Positions 1-7,353 of a stretch of 13,068 nucleotides of DNA are shown one piece after another. This DNA is from JBBRFH01 sp038224615. GTDB lineage: Bacteria; Planctomycetota; Phycisphaerae; Tepidisphaerales; Tepidisphaeraceae. Numbering within the stretch: position 1 is the stretch's first letter; each line of letters opens with the position of its first letter. The translations under genes and the position numbers were made by a program. The notes beneath the pieces were generated by a model. The model was given only the letters and a program-made list of their open reading frames with translations. It made no database searches and was not told the origin of the DNA. The stretch is taken from positions 1 to 13,068 of the forward strand of contig JBBRFH010000076.1 in NCBI GenBank assembly GCA_038224615.1, given 5' to 3'.

Positions 1-2682
1 CCAGGTCAGCACGATGCTGCTCGTGTTCGGCGTGCCCAGGGCGGCCTTGAGACTGGTCGGGGCTTTCGGGGGCTGCGGGGTCGGCGGGGTGTAGGTCGCG
101 GTGCTGCTGTAGTTCGACGCGCCGGCGATGTTCACGGCCCGGACGCGCCAGTAATACTTCGTGCCCGGCGCCAGCCCGATGTCGGTGTACGCGGCGGTGT
201 TGGCGGGTAGCGCGACGGTCGTCGTCGTCGCGGTTGTGAAGGTGCTCGTCGTCGAGCGCTGCAACTCGTAACTCGCTTCGTTGGTGGCGTTGTCCTTCCA
301 GGTGAGCGACGCCGACGACGGCGTCCCGACAACGGCGGCGGCGCCCAGCCCGGTCGGGGCGGCGGGTAAGGTCGGCGTCGGCGTTGTCCCGTTGCTGTTC
401 CATGTGACTGTCGACGTCCACGCGCTGGCCTGAGCGCCGTTGACGGCGCGCATCCGGTAGTAGTACGTCACGCCCGCAGTCGTGCCCCAGTCTACATACC
501 AATTGCTTTCGGCGCGCGGCTGGAAATCGCGGTCGATCGTCGCGAACGTGCTCGAGAGCGATCGCTGCACCTGGAAGCTGGTCTCGTTGGTGCTGTTGTC
601 GACCCACGAAAGCCGGACGGTGGTGTTGCCGGACTCGGGGTTGGCGGCGGCGGCGAAACCCGTCGGGGCAGCAGGGACGCCGGTCGGGGCAGTGAGCGCC
701 ACCGTCACCGTCGGACTGTTGATCGACGTGCCCAGCGCGTTGACGGCGCGGAGGCGATAGTAGTAGGTGTTGCCGATCGTCAGGCCCCAGTCGATGTACT
801 GCGTGCCGTTCTCGACCGCCGTCAAAACCTTGTCGATGCTGGCAAACGTGGGGCTGAGCGAGCGGTCGATGACGAAGCTCGTCTCGTCGGTGGAGTTATC
901 GATCCAGGAGAGGTTGATCTCGGTCTGCGCCGTCGTCGAGCGCACGCCGGCGAAGTTGCTCGGTGCGGTTGGTCCCTGCGGGGCGACGGTGAAATTGATG
1001 ACGTAGTCGCCGCCGGCGATCCCGTCGGAATTGCCGTCGAGCTTGGTGCCGAACGGATCGGTGATGGTGTCCTTCACATTGAAGCGGTACTTGCCCGCCG
1101 GCAGCGCATTGGCGGTGTTGAAGGCGAGTTCGTTGGTGCCGATGAAGTAGGTGCCGTTGCTCGTGAGGGCGACGTTCTGGTCATCACCGGTGCCGAACAC
1201 CCCATCGACTCCGGCCGAGGTCAGCGTGATCGCGCCGGGGGTGACGGTCGCGGGGTTGAGGATGCTCCCGAAGCGCAGCGTGAAGCTGTCGAGCGCCGCC
1301 GACGTGAGAATCGCGCCGTCGGCGAGGTTTTCCAACCCGCGCAGTTTCGGGGCCGCCAGCGTCTGCGACAGCGCCTTGAAGGCATTGACCCGGCCGGCAC
1401 CGAGCAGGCCGGCGTAGGTGGGATTGAGCGCGTCGATGTTGTCGGCGGTGCCGCTGAGTTGCGAGGCGACCTGGTCGCGCGTCCACGTCGGATGCTGCGA
1501 CCAGATCAGCGCCGCGATGCCCGAGGTGATGGCGGTCGCAAAGCTGGTGCCGGTGACGGGGTAGTAGGTATTGATCGGCGCAGCGCCGCGAATTTCGGTG
1601 CCCGGCGCGGACAGGTCGATGCCGCGTCCCCAGTTGCTGTCGGCGTACTTGGCGTCGTTCGAGTCGACGTTGGCGATGAAGAGCGCCTTGGTGATTTTCG
1701 TGCGCGGCGGAGCGCCGTCGGTGTTGTTGCCGGCGGAGTTGAGATAGAGCACGCCGTTGCCGTACGCCAGGTCGACTGCGGCCTTGAACGCGGCATCGTC
1801 CATGTACGGGTCGATCGTGAAGCTGAGGTTGATAATCTTCGCCCCGCTGTTCGCCGCATAGGCGATCGCCTGCGCCAGGCCGGCCGAGGTGATGTCGACG
1901 CCCGTGCCGCGGAAGCGCACCGGCAGCAGTTTCACCCCGCCGCCGGCGACGCCGGCGATGCCAAGCCCGTTGTTCATCGGCGCTGCGATCATGCTGGCAA
2001 CGAGCGTGCCGTGCGCGTCGACCTGGCCGTTGCTGGGGTCGACGCCGGGCCGGGCGTTGCTGTCATTGCTGCCGAAATCCCAGCCGTGAATGTCGTCGAT
2101 GAAGCCGTTGGCGTCGTTGTCGATGCCGTCGCCGGCGATCTCGTTGGGGTTGGTGTAGACGGCGCCGGCAAGGTCTTCGTGCGTGTAATCGACGCCGTCG
2201 TCCACGACCGCGACCAGCGGCGCGCCGGCGGCGCTGCCGGTCTGGATGTCCCACGCCTGCTCGAGTTGGATCTTCTGCAGCGGCGCAACCTGGTTGGGAT
2301 AGTTCGGGTCGGTCGGCGCGAAGTCCGGCGTGCCCTTGCCGTAGACGTAGTTAGGCGACACCCAGCGAACACCGGGAACCTTCTGCAGCAGCTTCAATGC
2401 GCCGGCAACCGTCGCGCCCGTAGCGATGCGGAGCTGCACGGTGGAGTCGGTCCTGGTGCCGAACAACTGCTTGGAGTGCTTGAGCGAGATGCAATTCGCC
2501 AACGGCGACGTCTTGTGCTCGCCGAGGTAATCGGCCAACGCGGTAAGACCGTGCCGGTCGGCAAGGTTGGCAATCACTTCAGTCCCCGAGGCGCCGACGG
2601 CGAACAGCGCCCGGCCTTCCAGAGATTCGAGCAGGGACGACACGGACTTGCGATGTTGACGAACGCGCGACTCAAGGCTCAT
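1..2682 (-). CDS. Secreted subtilisin-like (S8) serine protease with fibronectin type III repeats, 3' end cut by window
   Basis: The reading frame stays open for 894 codons from ATG 2682 (AGGAGTT lies 6 bases upstream) to the left edge. No stop is reached, so the C-terminus is missing. Residues 17-29 carry the motif LLESLEGRALFAV, typical of planctomycete exported proteins in place of a classical signal peptide. Residues about 85-125 look like a propeptide (PGVRWVSPNYVY). The S8 catalytic triad is intact: D161 in VVDDGVD, H224 in DAHGTLVA and S380 in GTSFATA, with oxyanion N319 in NSAGNN. An EF-hand-like loop rich in D/N (GDGIDNDANGFIDD) lies between D161 and H224 and probably binds calcium. 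Residues about 443-565 form a beta-rich Big-like domain. Fibronectin III domains follow at about 570-660, 665-760 and 775-870, and a fourth begins at the edge. The protein is probably an extracellular or surface protease. Substrate and anchoring cannot be seen. Confidence 0.93.
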   Translation of the reverse strand, partial: MSLESRVRQHRKSVSSLLESLEGRALFAVGASGTEVIANLADRHGLTALADYLGEHKTSPLANCISLKHSKQLFGTRTDSTVQLRIATGATVAGALKLLQKVPGVRWVSPNYVYGKGTPDFAPTDPNYPNQVAPLQKIQLEQAWDIQTGSAAGAPLVAVVDDGVDYTHEDLAGAVYTNPNEIAGDGIDNDANGFIDDIHGWDFGSNDSNARPGVDPSNGQVDAHGTLVASMIAAPMNNGLGIAGVAGGGVKLLPVRFRGTGVDITSAGLAQAIAYAANSGAKIINLSFTIDPYMDDAAFKAAVDLAYGNGVLYLNSAGNNTDGAPPRTKITKALFIANVDSNDAKYADSNWGRGIDLSAPGTEIRGAAPINTYYPVTGTSFATAITSGIAALIWSQHPTWTRDQVASQLSGTADNIDALNPTYAGLLGAGRVNAFKALSQTLAAPKLRGLENLADGAILTSAALDSFTLRFGSILNPATVTPGAITLTSAGVDGVFGTGDDQNVALTSNGTYFIGTNELAFNTANALPAGKYRFNVKDTITDPFGTKLDGNSDGIAGGDYVINFTVAPQGPTAPSNFAGVRSTTAQTEINLSWIDNSTDETSFVIDRSLSPTFASIDKVLTAVENGTQYIDWGLTIGNTYYYRLRAVNALGTSINSPTVTVALTAPTGVPAAPTGFAAAANPESGNTTVRLSWVDNSTNETSFQVQRSLSSTFATIDRDFQPRAESNWYVDWGTTAGVTYYYRMRAVNGAQASAWTSTVTWNSNGTTPTPTLPAAPTGLGAAAVVGTPSSASLTWKDNATNEASYELQRSTTSTFTTATTTTVALPANTAAYTDIGLAPGTKYYWRVRAVNIAGASNYSSTATYTPPTPQPPKAPTSLKAALGTPNTSSIVLTW

Positions 2683-2887
2683 CGAATTAACTCCTGAACA
2701 GATGGGGCGACCCCGGTTGGGGGGAAGATTAAACCCTGATCGCCCGGCGGCTGCGGATTTTCCCTCGGCGTGGCGTAACTTACGAACCAACGCATATGAA
2801 GCTGCGTAATTCGTCCCGATTGGGCGTGTCGTGACGATTGTGCAACGCTCGCGTCGCCGCCACACGACCCCTACAATTTGCCCACCT
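2683..2887. promoter_or_regulatory. Divergent intergenic region between protease and lpdA
   Basis: These 205 bp separate two divergently transcribed genes and contain no convincing gene. A good -10 box, TACAAT, lies at 2872-2877, only 10 bases before the lpdA ATG. No Shine-Dalgarno sequence is present there, so lpdA may be transcribed as a leaderless or nearly leaderless mRNA. I find no clear -35 box at 16-18 bases. An interrupted palindrome at 2782-2814 (ACGAA-3-ACGCA-8-TGCGT-2-TTCGT) could be an operator or a hairpin. The promoter call is inference from base patterns only. Confidence 0.45.
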
Positions 2888-4294
2888 ATGAGCGAGCCAA
2901 CTTTCGACCTGATCGTGATCGGCGCCGGCCCAGGCGGATACAGCGCGGCAATCCGCGCGGCGCAACTGGGACTCAAAGCCGCATGCGTCGAGCGAGAATA
3001 CCTCGGCGGCACCTGCGGCAACGTCGGGTGCATCCCGTCCAAGGCTTTGCTCGATTCATCACACCGCTACCACGACGTCAAGCACAAGCTCGCCAAGCAC
3101 GGCATCAGCGTCGGCGACGTTCAACTCGACCTCGGCAAGATGATGGCCCGTAAGGACGACGTCGTGAAATCCGGCGCCGCCGGCGTCGCGTTCCTGTTCA
3201 AGAAGAACAAGGTCGAACACCTCAAAGGCCAGGGAACCATTACCGCGCCCGGCACCGTTGAAGTGGCGTCGGCGGACGGTTCAAAGAAGTCGTACACCGC
3301 GAAAAACATCCTCATCGCCACCGGCAGCGCGCCCAGCGCGGTGCCGTCGCTTCCGTTCGATGGCAAAAACATCATCTCCTCGACCGAAGTCCTGACCCTG
3401 ACCGAACTCCCGAAGAAGCTCATCGTGATCGGCGGCGGGTACATCGGCGTGGAGATGGCGTCGGTCTGGAGCCGCCTGGGCTCTGAAGTTTTCGTCCTCG
3501 AATTCCTCGACGGCATTCTCCCTCCCACCGACCGCGAGATGGCCAACGCGCTGCAGAAGTCGCTCGAGAAGCAGGGCATCAAGTTCCGGTTCAAGACCAG
3601 CGCCACCAGCGCGTCGATCGAGAACGGCAAGATCAAGGTGAGCTGGAAAGCCCGTGAAGGCGACGAGACCGGCGTCGAAGAGGCCGACAAGGTTCTGGTC
3701 AGCGTCGGCCGGCGCCCGGTGACGGATAAGCTCGGACTTGGCAGCATCGGCGTGAAGCTCGACGCCAAGGGCTTTATCCCCGTCGACAAGCACTTCCAGA
3801 CCAGCGCGCCCGGCGTCTACGCGATCGGCGACGTCATCGGCGGCATCATGCTGGCGCACAAGGCCGAGGAGGAAGGCATCGCCTGCGTCGAGCAACTCGC
3901 CGGCAAGCCCGGCCATGTAAACTACGACCTCTGCCCCGCCGTCGTTTACACGCATCCGGAGCTTGCATCGGTCGGCCCGACCGAGGAGCAGCTCAAGACC
4001 GCCGGCGTCGAGTACAAAGTCGGCAAGTTCAACATGGCCGCCAACGGGCGGGCGCGCGGGATGGACGAGACCGAAGGTTTCATCAAGGTGCTGGCCGACA
4101 AGAAGACCGACCGCATCCTCGCCGTCCACATGCTCGCCGCCCACGCCAGCGATGTGATCGCCGAGGCCGAGGTCGCGATGGAGTTTCACGCCAGCGCCGA
4201 AGACCTGTACCGCTCCTTCCACGCGCACCCCACCCTGCCCGAGGCGCTGAAGGAAGCCGCCAAAGCGGTCGACAAGCTGCAGATCAATTCGTGA
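2888..4294 (+). CDS. lpdA: Dihydrolipoyl dehydrogenase (E3)
   Basis: This 468-residue flavoprotein reoxidises dihydrolipoamide on the E2 subunit of pyruvate, 2-oxoglutarate or branched-chain 2-oxoacid dehydrogenase complexes, or on glycine cleavage H protein, passing electrons to NAD+. The FAD-binding GAGPGG is at residues 12-17. The redox disulfide is C43/C48 in GGTCGNVGCIPSK. The NAD-binding glycine motif is VIGGGYIGVE. A second FAD motif, YAIGDV, sits in the central part. The C-terminal catalytic dyad is H447 and E452 in HAHPTLPEAL. Length and domain order match the family. ATG 2888 is preferred over the in-frame ATG at 2831 because the Rossmann fold begins right after it and a -10 box (2872-2877) lies between the two. 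An odd point is G44, where most E3 proteins have leucine (CLNVGC). No E1 or E2 gene is adjacent, so its complex cannot be told from context. Confidence 0.96.
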   Translation: MSEPTFDLIVIGAGPGGYSAAIRAAQLGLKAACVEREYLGGTCGNVGCIPSKALLDSSHRYHDVKHKLAKHGISVGDVQLDLGKMMARKDDVVKSGAAGVAFLFKKNKVEHLKGQGTITAPGTVEVASADGSKKSYTAKNILIATGSAPSAVPSLPFDGKNIISSTEVLTLTELPKKLIVIGGGYIGVEMASVWSRLGSEVFVLEFLDGILPPTDREMANALQKSLEKQGIKFRFKTSATSASIENGKIKVSWKAREGDETGVEEADKVLVSVGRRPVTDKLGLGSIGVKLDAKGFIPVDKHFQTSAPGVYAIGDVIGGIMLAHKAEEEGIACVEQLAGKPGHVNYDLCPAVVYTHPELASVGPTEEQLKTAGVEYKVGKFNMAANGRARGMDETEGFIKVLADKKTDRILAVHMLAAHASDVIAEAEVAMEFHASAEDLYRSFHAHPTLPEALKEAAKAVDKLQINS

Positions 4295-4302
4295 GTGGGT
4301 GA

Positions 4303-4587
4303 GGTCACGGACGATCGCACGCCGATCGCGCGGACGCCGGAATCCGCGACCGCCGCGCCGTCGGCGCGCTGTCGATCGGCGCTGTGATGGGCCCGGTGAT
4401 CGGCGTGACGCTCTTCCTCGCATCGCTCCAGCGCGTGCAGGCCGGCGTCACCCAGACGATCATCGCCACGATCCCCGCGCTCATGCTGCCGATCGCCTAT
4501 TTTCAGAAACACGAACGCATCACGACCGGCCAGATCGTCGGCACCTTCGTCGCGGTCGGCGGCGTGATCGTCTTGTGCCGCAATTAA
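4303..4587 (+). pseudogene. 3' remnant of an EamA/DMT-family permease gene
   Basis: The open frame after the TGA at 4300-4302 encodes, from about 4345, a stretch typical of the last helices of EamA drug/metabolite transporters. It has a glycine-rich segment (GALSIGAVMGPVIGVTLFLA), then VQAGVTQTIIATIPALMLPIAYF, then a short loop and TTGQIVGTFVAVGGVIVL, ending at TAA 4585-4587. Full EamA proteins have about ten helices and 280-300 residues. Only about three helices remain here, with no upstream membrane-coding sequence before lpdA ends 8 bp earlier. A GTG at 4384 could start a 67-residue peptide, but it has no Shine-Dalgarno sequence. I therefore read this as the tail of a gene whose 5' part was deleted, perhaps when it was joined to lpdA. 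A functional two-helix protein is possible but less likely. Confidence 0.7.
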
Positions 4588-4588
4588 C

Positions 4589-4648
4589 GTACTGTGGGCA
4601 GCCTGCCCACAGCATGCCTTTTGCCTGTGGGCAAGATGCCCACAGTAC
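4589..4648. repeat. REP-like double-hairpin palindromic element
   Basis: This 60-bp palindromic unit contains two copies of the same hairpin: CTGTGGGCA-GCC-TGCCCACAG at 4592-4612 and CTGTGGGCA-AGA-TGCCCACAG at 4625-4645, separated by 12 bases. The ends GTACTGTGGGCA and TGCCCACAGTAC are also inverted repeats of each other, so the arms can pair locally or long-range. It begins just after the permease remnant and ends 4 bp before the stop of the convergent isomerase gene. It could therefore serve both strands as a transcription barrier, although there is no strong T tract. The structure resembles REP/BIME elements mobilised by TnpA-REP (RAYT) transposases. No such gene is in the window. Confidence 0.85.
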
Positions 4649-4652
4649 AAAA

Positions 4653-5471
4653 TCAAACGTGCTCGACGTACGCCTGCTTGATCTGTTCCAGATAGATGTG
4701 CTGATCGAGCGCCCAGCGTTCGGTTGAAAAAATTTCGACTTCATTCAGCCCGCGGAAGCCGGCGCGCAAGGCCCAGCCGCGGATGGTGGGGATGTCGATG
4801 GCGCCCTCGCCCATCAGCCCGCGGTCGTTGAGGAGGTCGCGGGTGTTGGGACGCCAGTCGCAGACGTGGAAGCCGAAGAGCGTACCCTGTCGGCCGGCGA
4901 GCTCGATTTCCTGTTCGAGGTCGGGGTCCCACCAGACGTGGTAGACGTCGCAGGCGATGCCGACCCACTCGCTCTGCAGTTGCTCGCAGACGAGGCGGGC
5001 CTCTTTCATGCGGTTGATGCACGAGCGGTCGGCGGCGTACATCGGGTGCAGCGGCTCGATCGCCAGCTTGACCTTGTTCTCGGCGGCGTAGGGCAGCACG
5101 CGCGAGATTCCCTCCGCCACCTGCCGCCGTGCCTCGGCCAGCGGCATGCCGACGACAGCGCCGACGACGAGCACCACCATCTCCGCGCCGATCGCTGCCG
5201 CTTCGTCGATGCAGCGACGGTTGTCGTCCAGCGCCGCCTGCCGCTTGGTCGATTCAAACGCCGGAAAGAACCCGCCGCGAACCAGCGCCGGCACTCTCAG
5301 GCCCGAGGCGCGAACGAGGCGCGACGCTTCTTTCACCCCGATCGGCTCGATGACGTTCCGCCACACGCTGATTCCCCCGACGCCGGCCTTGGCGTATTCG
5401 TCGCAGCACTGCGCCAGCGTCCAGGATTTATTGGTCATTGTGTGGATCGCACACGTCTTCAGGTCTGCCAT
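4653..5471 (-). CDS. Sugar phosphate isomerase/epimerase (xylose isomerase-like TIM barrel)
   Basis: This 272-residue protein belongs to the AP-endonuclease-2/xylose-isomerase-like TIM-barrel superfamily, which holds sugar and polyol epimerases, hydroxypyruvate isomerases and inosose dehydratases. Likely metal ligands and catalytic residues sit at barrel strand ends: E139 in AIEPLHP, D175 and H178 in CDVYHVWWD, H202 in FHVCDW and E246 in NEVEIFS. The usual E-D-H-E metal set is therefore complete. The start at ATG 5471 is chosen because GGAG lies 7 bases upstream; a TTG five codons earlier is also in frame. The gene diverges from the glycosyltransferase. It runs in the same direction as the Gfo/Idh/MocA gene at 7354-8523, a common partner of such isomerases in planctomycete sugar catabolism. 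The exact substrate cannot be told. Confidence 0.88.
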   Translation of the reverse strand: MADLKTCAIHTMTNKSWTLAQCCDEYAKAGVGGISVWRNVIEPIGVKEASRLVRASGLRVPALVRGGFFPAFESTKRQAALDDNRRCIDEAAAIGAEMVVLVVGAVVGMPLAEARRQVAEGISRVLPYAAENKVKLAIEPLHPMYAADRSCINRMKEARLVCEQLQSEWVGIACDVYHVWWDPDLEQEIELAGRQGTLFGFHVCDWRPNTRDLLNDRGLMGEGAIDIPTIRGWALRAGFRGLNEVEIFSTERWALDQHIYLEQIKQAYVEHV

Positions 5472-5527
5472 ATCATCGCTCCGCAAGTAAGATCGTCTGA
5501 CGAAGTTGCCGATAACCGAGATACGCC

Positions 5528-6787
5528 ATGGAAAGCTCGCCGTCTACGCCCCGCATCATCATCGTTTGTGACAACGCCTCGCTCAAGATGGGCGGCGAGA
5601 GCGCCCGTCCGGTCCATTACTTCCGCACGCTGCGAAAACGCGGCGTCGAGGCGTGGCTGTGCGTACACCAGCGGTGCCGCAACGAGCTTAGCGTCCTGCT
5701 CGGCGACGATTTTTCGCGCGTCACCTTCGCGCCCGAGACCAGGTTGCACGGCTGGCTTTGGAAGCTGGGCAAGCCGTTCCCGCACCAGTTCCGCATCAGC
5801 ACGTTCGGCGCGCTCGGGCATCTGATCACGCAGCGATGGCAGCGCAAGGCGGTCCGAAAACTGATCGCCCAGCACGGCATTCAATTGGTACACCAGCCAA
5901 TTCCGATCTCGCCGAAGCAGCCTTCGGCGCTGCACAGTTTCGGCGTACCCGTGGTGATCGGCCCGCTCAACGGCGACATCAACTACCCGCCGGCGTTTCG
6001 GTACATGGAAAGCACGCTGGTCCGCTGGTCGGTCGCGTTCGGGCGCATTGGCGGACACGTTGCGAACTTTTTCATCCCCGGCAAACGCAAGGCGGCGGCG
6101 ATCCTCGTCTCCAACGAACGCACCGCCCGCGCGCTGCCGGCCGGCGTCCGGGGTAAGGTCATTCGCCTGACCGCCAACGCCGTCGATCTGAGTTCGTGGG
6201 AAACGCCCAAGGCCCGCATGCGCGAGGGTGCCCCCCGCTTCGCGTTCCTCGGGCGGCTCGTCGATTTCAAGATGGTCGATCTGCTGCTGAAGGCGTTCGT
6301 CCCGCTGGCGAAGGAATACAACGCCCAGCTCGATATCGTCGGCGAAGGGGATGTCCGGCCGCAGCTTGAAGACCTGTCAGCGCGGCTCGGGCTGACGAGC
6401 CACGTCGCGTTCTACGGCTGGAAGAATTACAAGGACTCGGCCGACATTCTGGGCAAGGCCGACGCGCTGGTGTTCCCCAGCCTGCGTGAATGCGGCGGCG
6501 CCGTGGTGATGGAAGCGATGGCCGTCGGTCTCCCCGTCATCGCCGCCGACTGGGGCGGCCCCGCCGACTATGTCGGCGACGACGGCTCGGGCATCCTCGT
6601 CAAGCCTGACACCCGCGAAGGCTTTGTCCAAGGCCTCACCGACGCCATGACCAAGCTCGCCGCCGACCCGAAGCTCGTAAGCGAAATGAGCCAACGCGCC
6701 CGCAACCGCGCCATCACCCAATTCCAATGGAACTCCCGCATCGACGCGCTGCTGAAGGTGTACGCCGAGGTGATCGCGGCGAGGTAG
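5528..6787 (+). CDS. GT4-family glycosyltransferase (group 1)
   Basis: This 419-residue GT-B fold enzyme probably transfers a sugar from a nucleotide sugar to a glycan or lipid acceptor in the cytoplasm. The N-terminal Rossmann half starts with IIIVCDNASLKMGGESARP, where the glycines form the usual acceptor/donor loop. The C-terminal half is the Glycos_transf_1 domain (about residues 235-400): FAFLGRLVDFKMVDLLLKAF, then VGEGD at 271-275 and FYGW at 295-298. The EX7E motif is E321 to E329 in RECGGAVVMEAMAVGLPVI. The protein has no membrane segment or signal peptide. ATG 5528 has no strong Shine-Dalgarno sequence, but no better start is nearby. It stands alone on this strand, divergent from the isomerase by 56 bp, with no other glycan gene adjacent, so the product is unknown. 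Confidence 0.92.
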   Translation: MESSPSTPRIIIVCDNASLKMGGESARPVHYFRTLRKRGVEAWLCVHQRCRNELSVLLGDDFSRVTFAPETRLHGWLWKLGKPFPHQFRISTFGALGHLITQRWQRKAVRKLIAQHGIQLVHQPIPISPKQPSALHSFGVPVVIGPLNGDINYPPAFRYMESTLVRWSVAFGRIGGHVANFFIPGKRKAAAILVSNERTARALPAGVRGKVIRLTANAVDLSSWETPKARMREGAPRFAFLGRLVDFKMVDLLLKAFVPLAKEYNAQLDIVGEGDVRPQLEDLSARLGLTSHVAFYGWKNYKDSADILGKADALVFPSLRECGGAVVMEAMAVGLPVIAADWGGPADYVGDDGSGILVKPDTREGFVQGLTDAMTKLAADPKLVSEMSQRARNRAITQFQWNSRIDALLKVYAEVIAAR

Positions 6788-6803
6788 CGTTGTCGACGCG
6801 CAG

Positions 6804-6850
6804 GGCAGAGACACGAAGGCACGATAGCCACGAAGTTCAGCACGAAGGAG
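6804..6850. repeat. Left arm of 47-bp inverted repeat boxing the GxxExxY gene
   Basis: The arm starts with GGCAGAGACACGAAGGCACGA and continues with CACGAAGTTCAGCACGAA. It matches the reverse complement of 7292-7338 at 44 of 47 positions. The arm itself is built from repeated CACGAA units. It overlaps the last codons and stop of the GxxExxY gene. Confidence 0.92.
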
Positions 6851-7271
6851 GTCTTGGATCATTCACGACGCGCTTCAGCACCGACTTCAATGATGGCACG
6901 TTGAAGTTGATCAGCAATCCAAGGCGCAGATTCAACGCCGAGAGGTACGCAATGACTTGCGCACGGTGAATGTCCGCGAGCCGATCGACTGATTTCAGCT
7001 CCACGACCAATCGATCCCCGACAAGCAGATCGCAAAATCCTTCTCCAACCAGCACACCCTTATAGCTCACTGGCACGGTTGCCTGCGGCACGAACGGGAT
7101 GCCTCGCAGCGTGAGTTCATGCTCCATTGCCTTCTGATAGCAACTCTCCGGCAAGCCGGCCGATAGTCTGGTGTGGACTTCAATTGCGGCACCAATGACT
7201 AAGGTTGCCAAGCGTTCCGTCTCTTCATCCGCGCGCTCTCCGAGCGATTGGCGATGTTCAAAGAAGTTCAT
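6837..7271 (-). CDS. GxxExxY family protein (PD-(D/E)XK nuclease-like)
   Basis: This 144-residue protein belongs to the GxxExxY family, related to the PD-(D/E)XK nuclease superfamily (PDDEXK_3). The family signature is G39-L-P-E42-S-C-Y45. The nuclease-like core is present: D81 in FCDLLV, E91-L-K93 in VVELKS, and the downstream Q105-x-x-x-Y109 motif in RAQVIAYL. All expected catalytic positions are therefore intact. ATG 7271 is chosen because GGTGG lies close upstream; a GTG at 7292 would add seven residues but falls in the flanking repeat. The gene is boxed by a 47-bp inverted repeat whose left arm covers its 3' end and whose right arm ends 20 bp before the start, which suggests gene and repeats travel as a unit. 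The cellular role of the family is not established. Nuclease activity is inferred from motifs. Confidence 0.88.
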   Translation of the reverse strand: MNFFEHRQSLGERADEETERLATLVIGAAIEVHTRLSAGLPESCYQKAMEHELTLRGIPFVPQATVPVSYKGVLVGEGFCDLLVGDRLVVELKSVDRLADIHRAQVIAYLSALNLRLGLLINFNVPSLKSVLKRVVNDPRPPSC

Positions 7272-7291
7272 GAATCCACCTTTTCCCTGCA

Positions 7292-7338
7292 CTCGTTCGT
7301 GCTGAACTTCGTGACTTTCGTGCCTTCGTGTCTCTGCC
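7292..7338. repeat. Right arm of 47-bp inverted repeat boxing the GxxExxY gene
   Basis: On the minus strand this reads GGCAGAGACACGAAGGCACGA, then AAGT, then CACGAAGTTCAGCACGAA, a near copy of 6804-6850 in opposite orientation (3 mismatches). It lies 20 bp before the GxxExxY start codon and 15 bp past the end of the Gfo/Idh/MocA gene, so it could also form a long stem with the left arm in RNA. Confidence 0.92.
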
Positions 7339-7353
7339 TCTCGTGAACCAATA

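Noticed and set aside
1459..2697. A 412-codon open frame on the plus strand antisense to the protease
   Set aside because: It is V/R/G/D-rich with no domain, and it mirrors the codon structure of the intact S8 protease on the other strand. Long antisense frames are expected at this GC content.
3281..4423. A 380-codon minus-strand frame over lpdA
   Set aside because: It is a shadow of the well-conserved lpdA frame, with low-complexity composition and no ribosome binding site.
4589..4648. Reading the double hairpin as a simple rho-independent terminator
   Set aside because: No clear T tract follows on either strand, and the exact duplication of the hairpin points to a repeat element. A termination role remains possible.
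4866..5825. A 319-codon plus-strand frame over the isomerase and the start of the glycosyltransferase
   Set aside because: It crosses two well-supported genes on different strands and has no recognisable domain.
6804..7338. CRISPR-like or tandem-repeat array made of CACGAA units
   Set aside because: The units are short, unevenly spaced and lack spacers. The two blocks are inverted, not direct, repeats.
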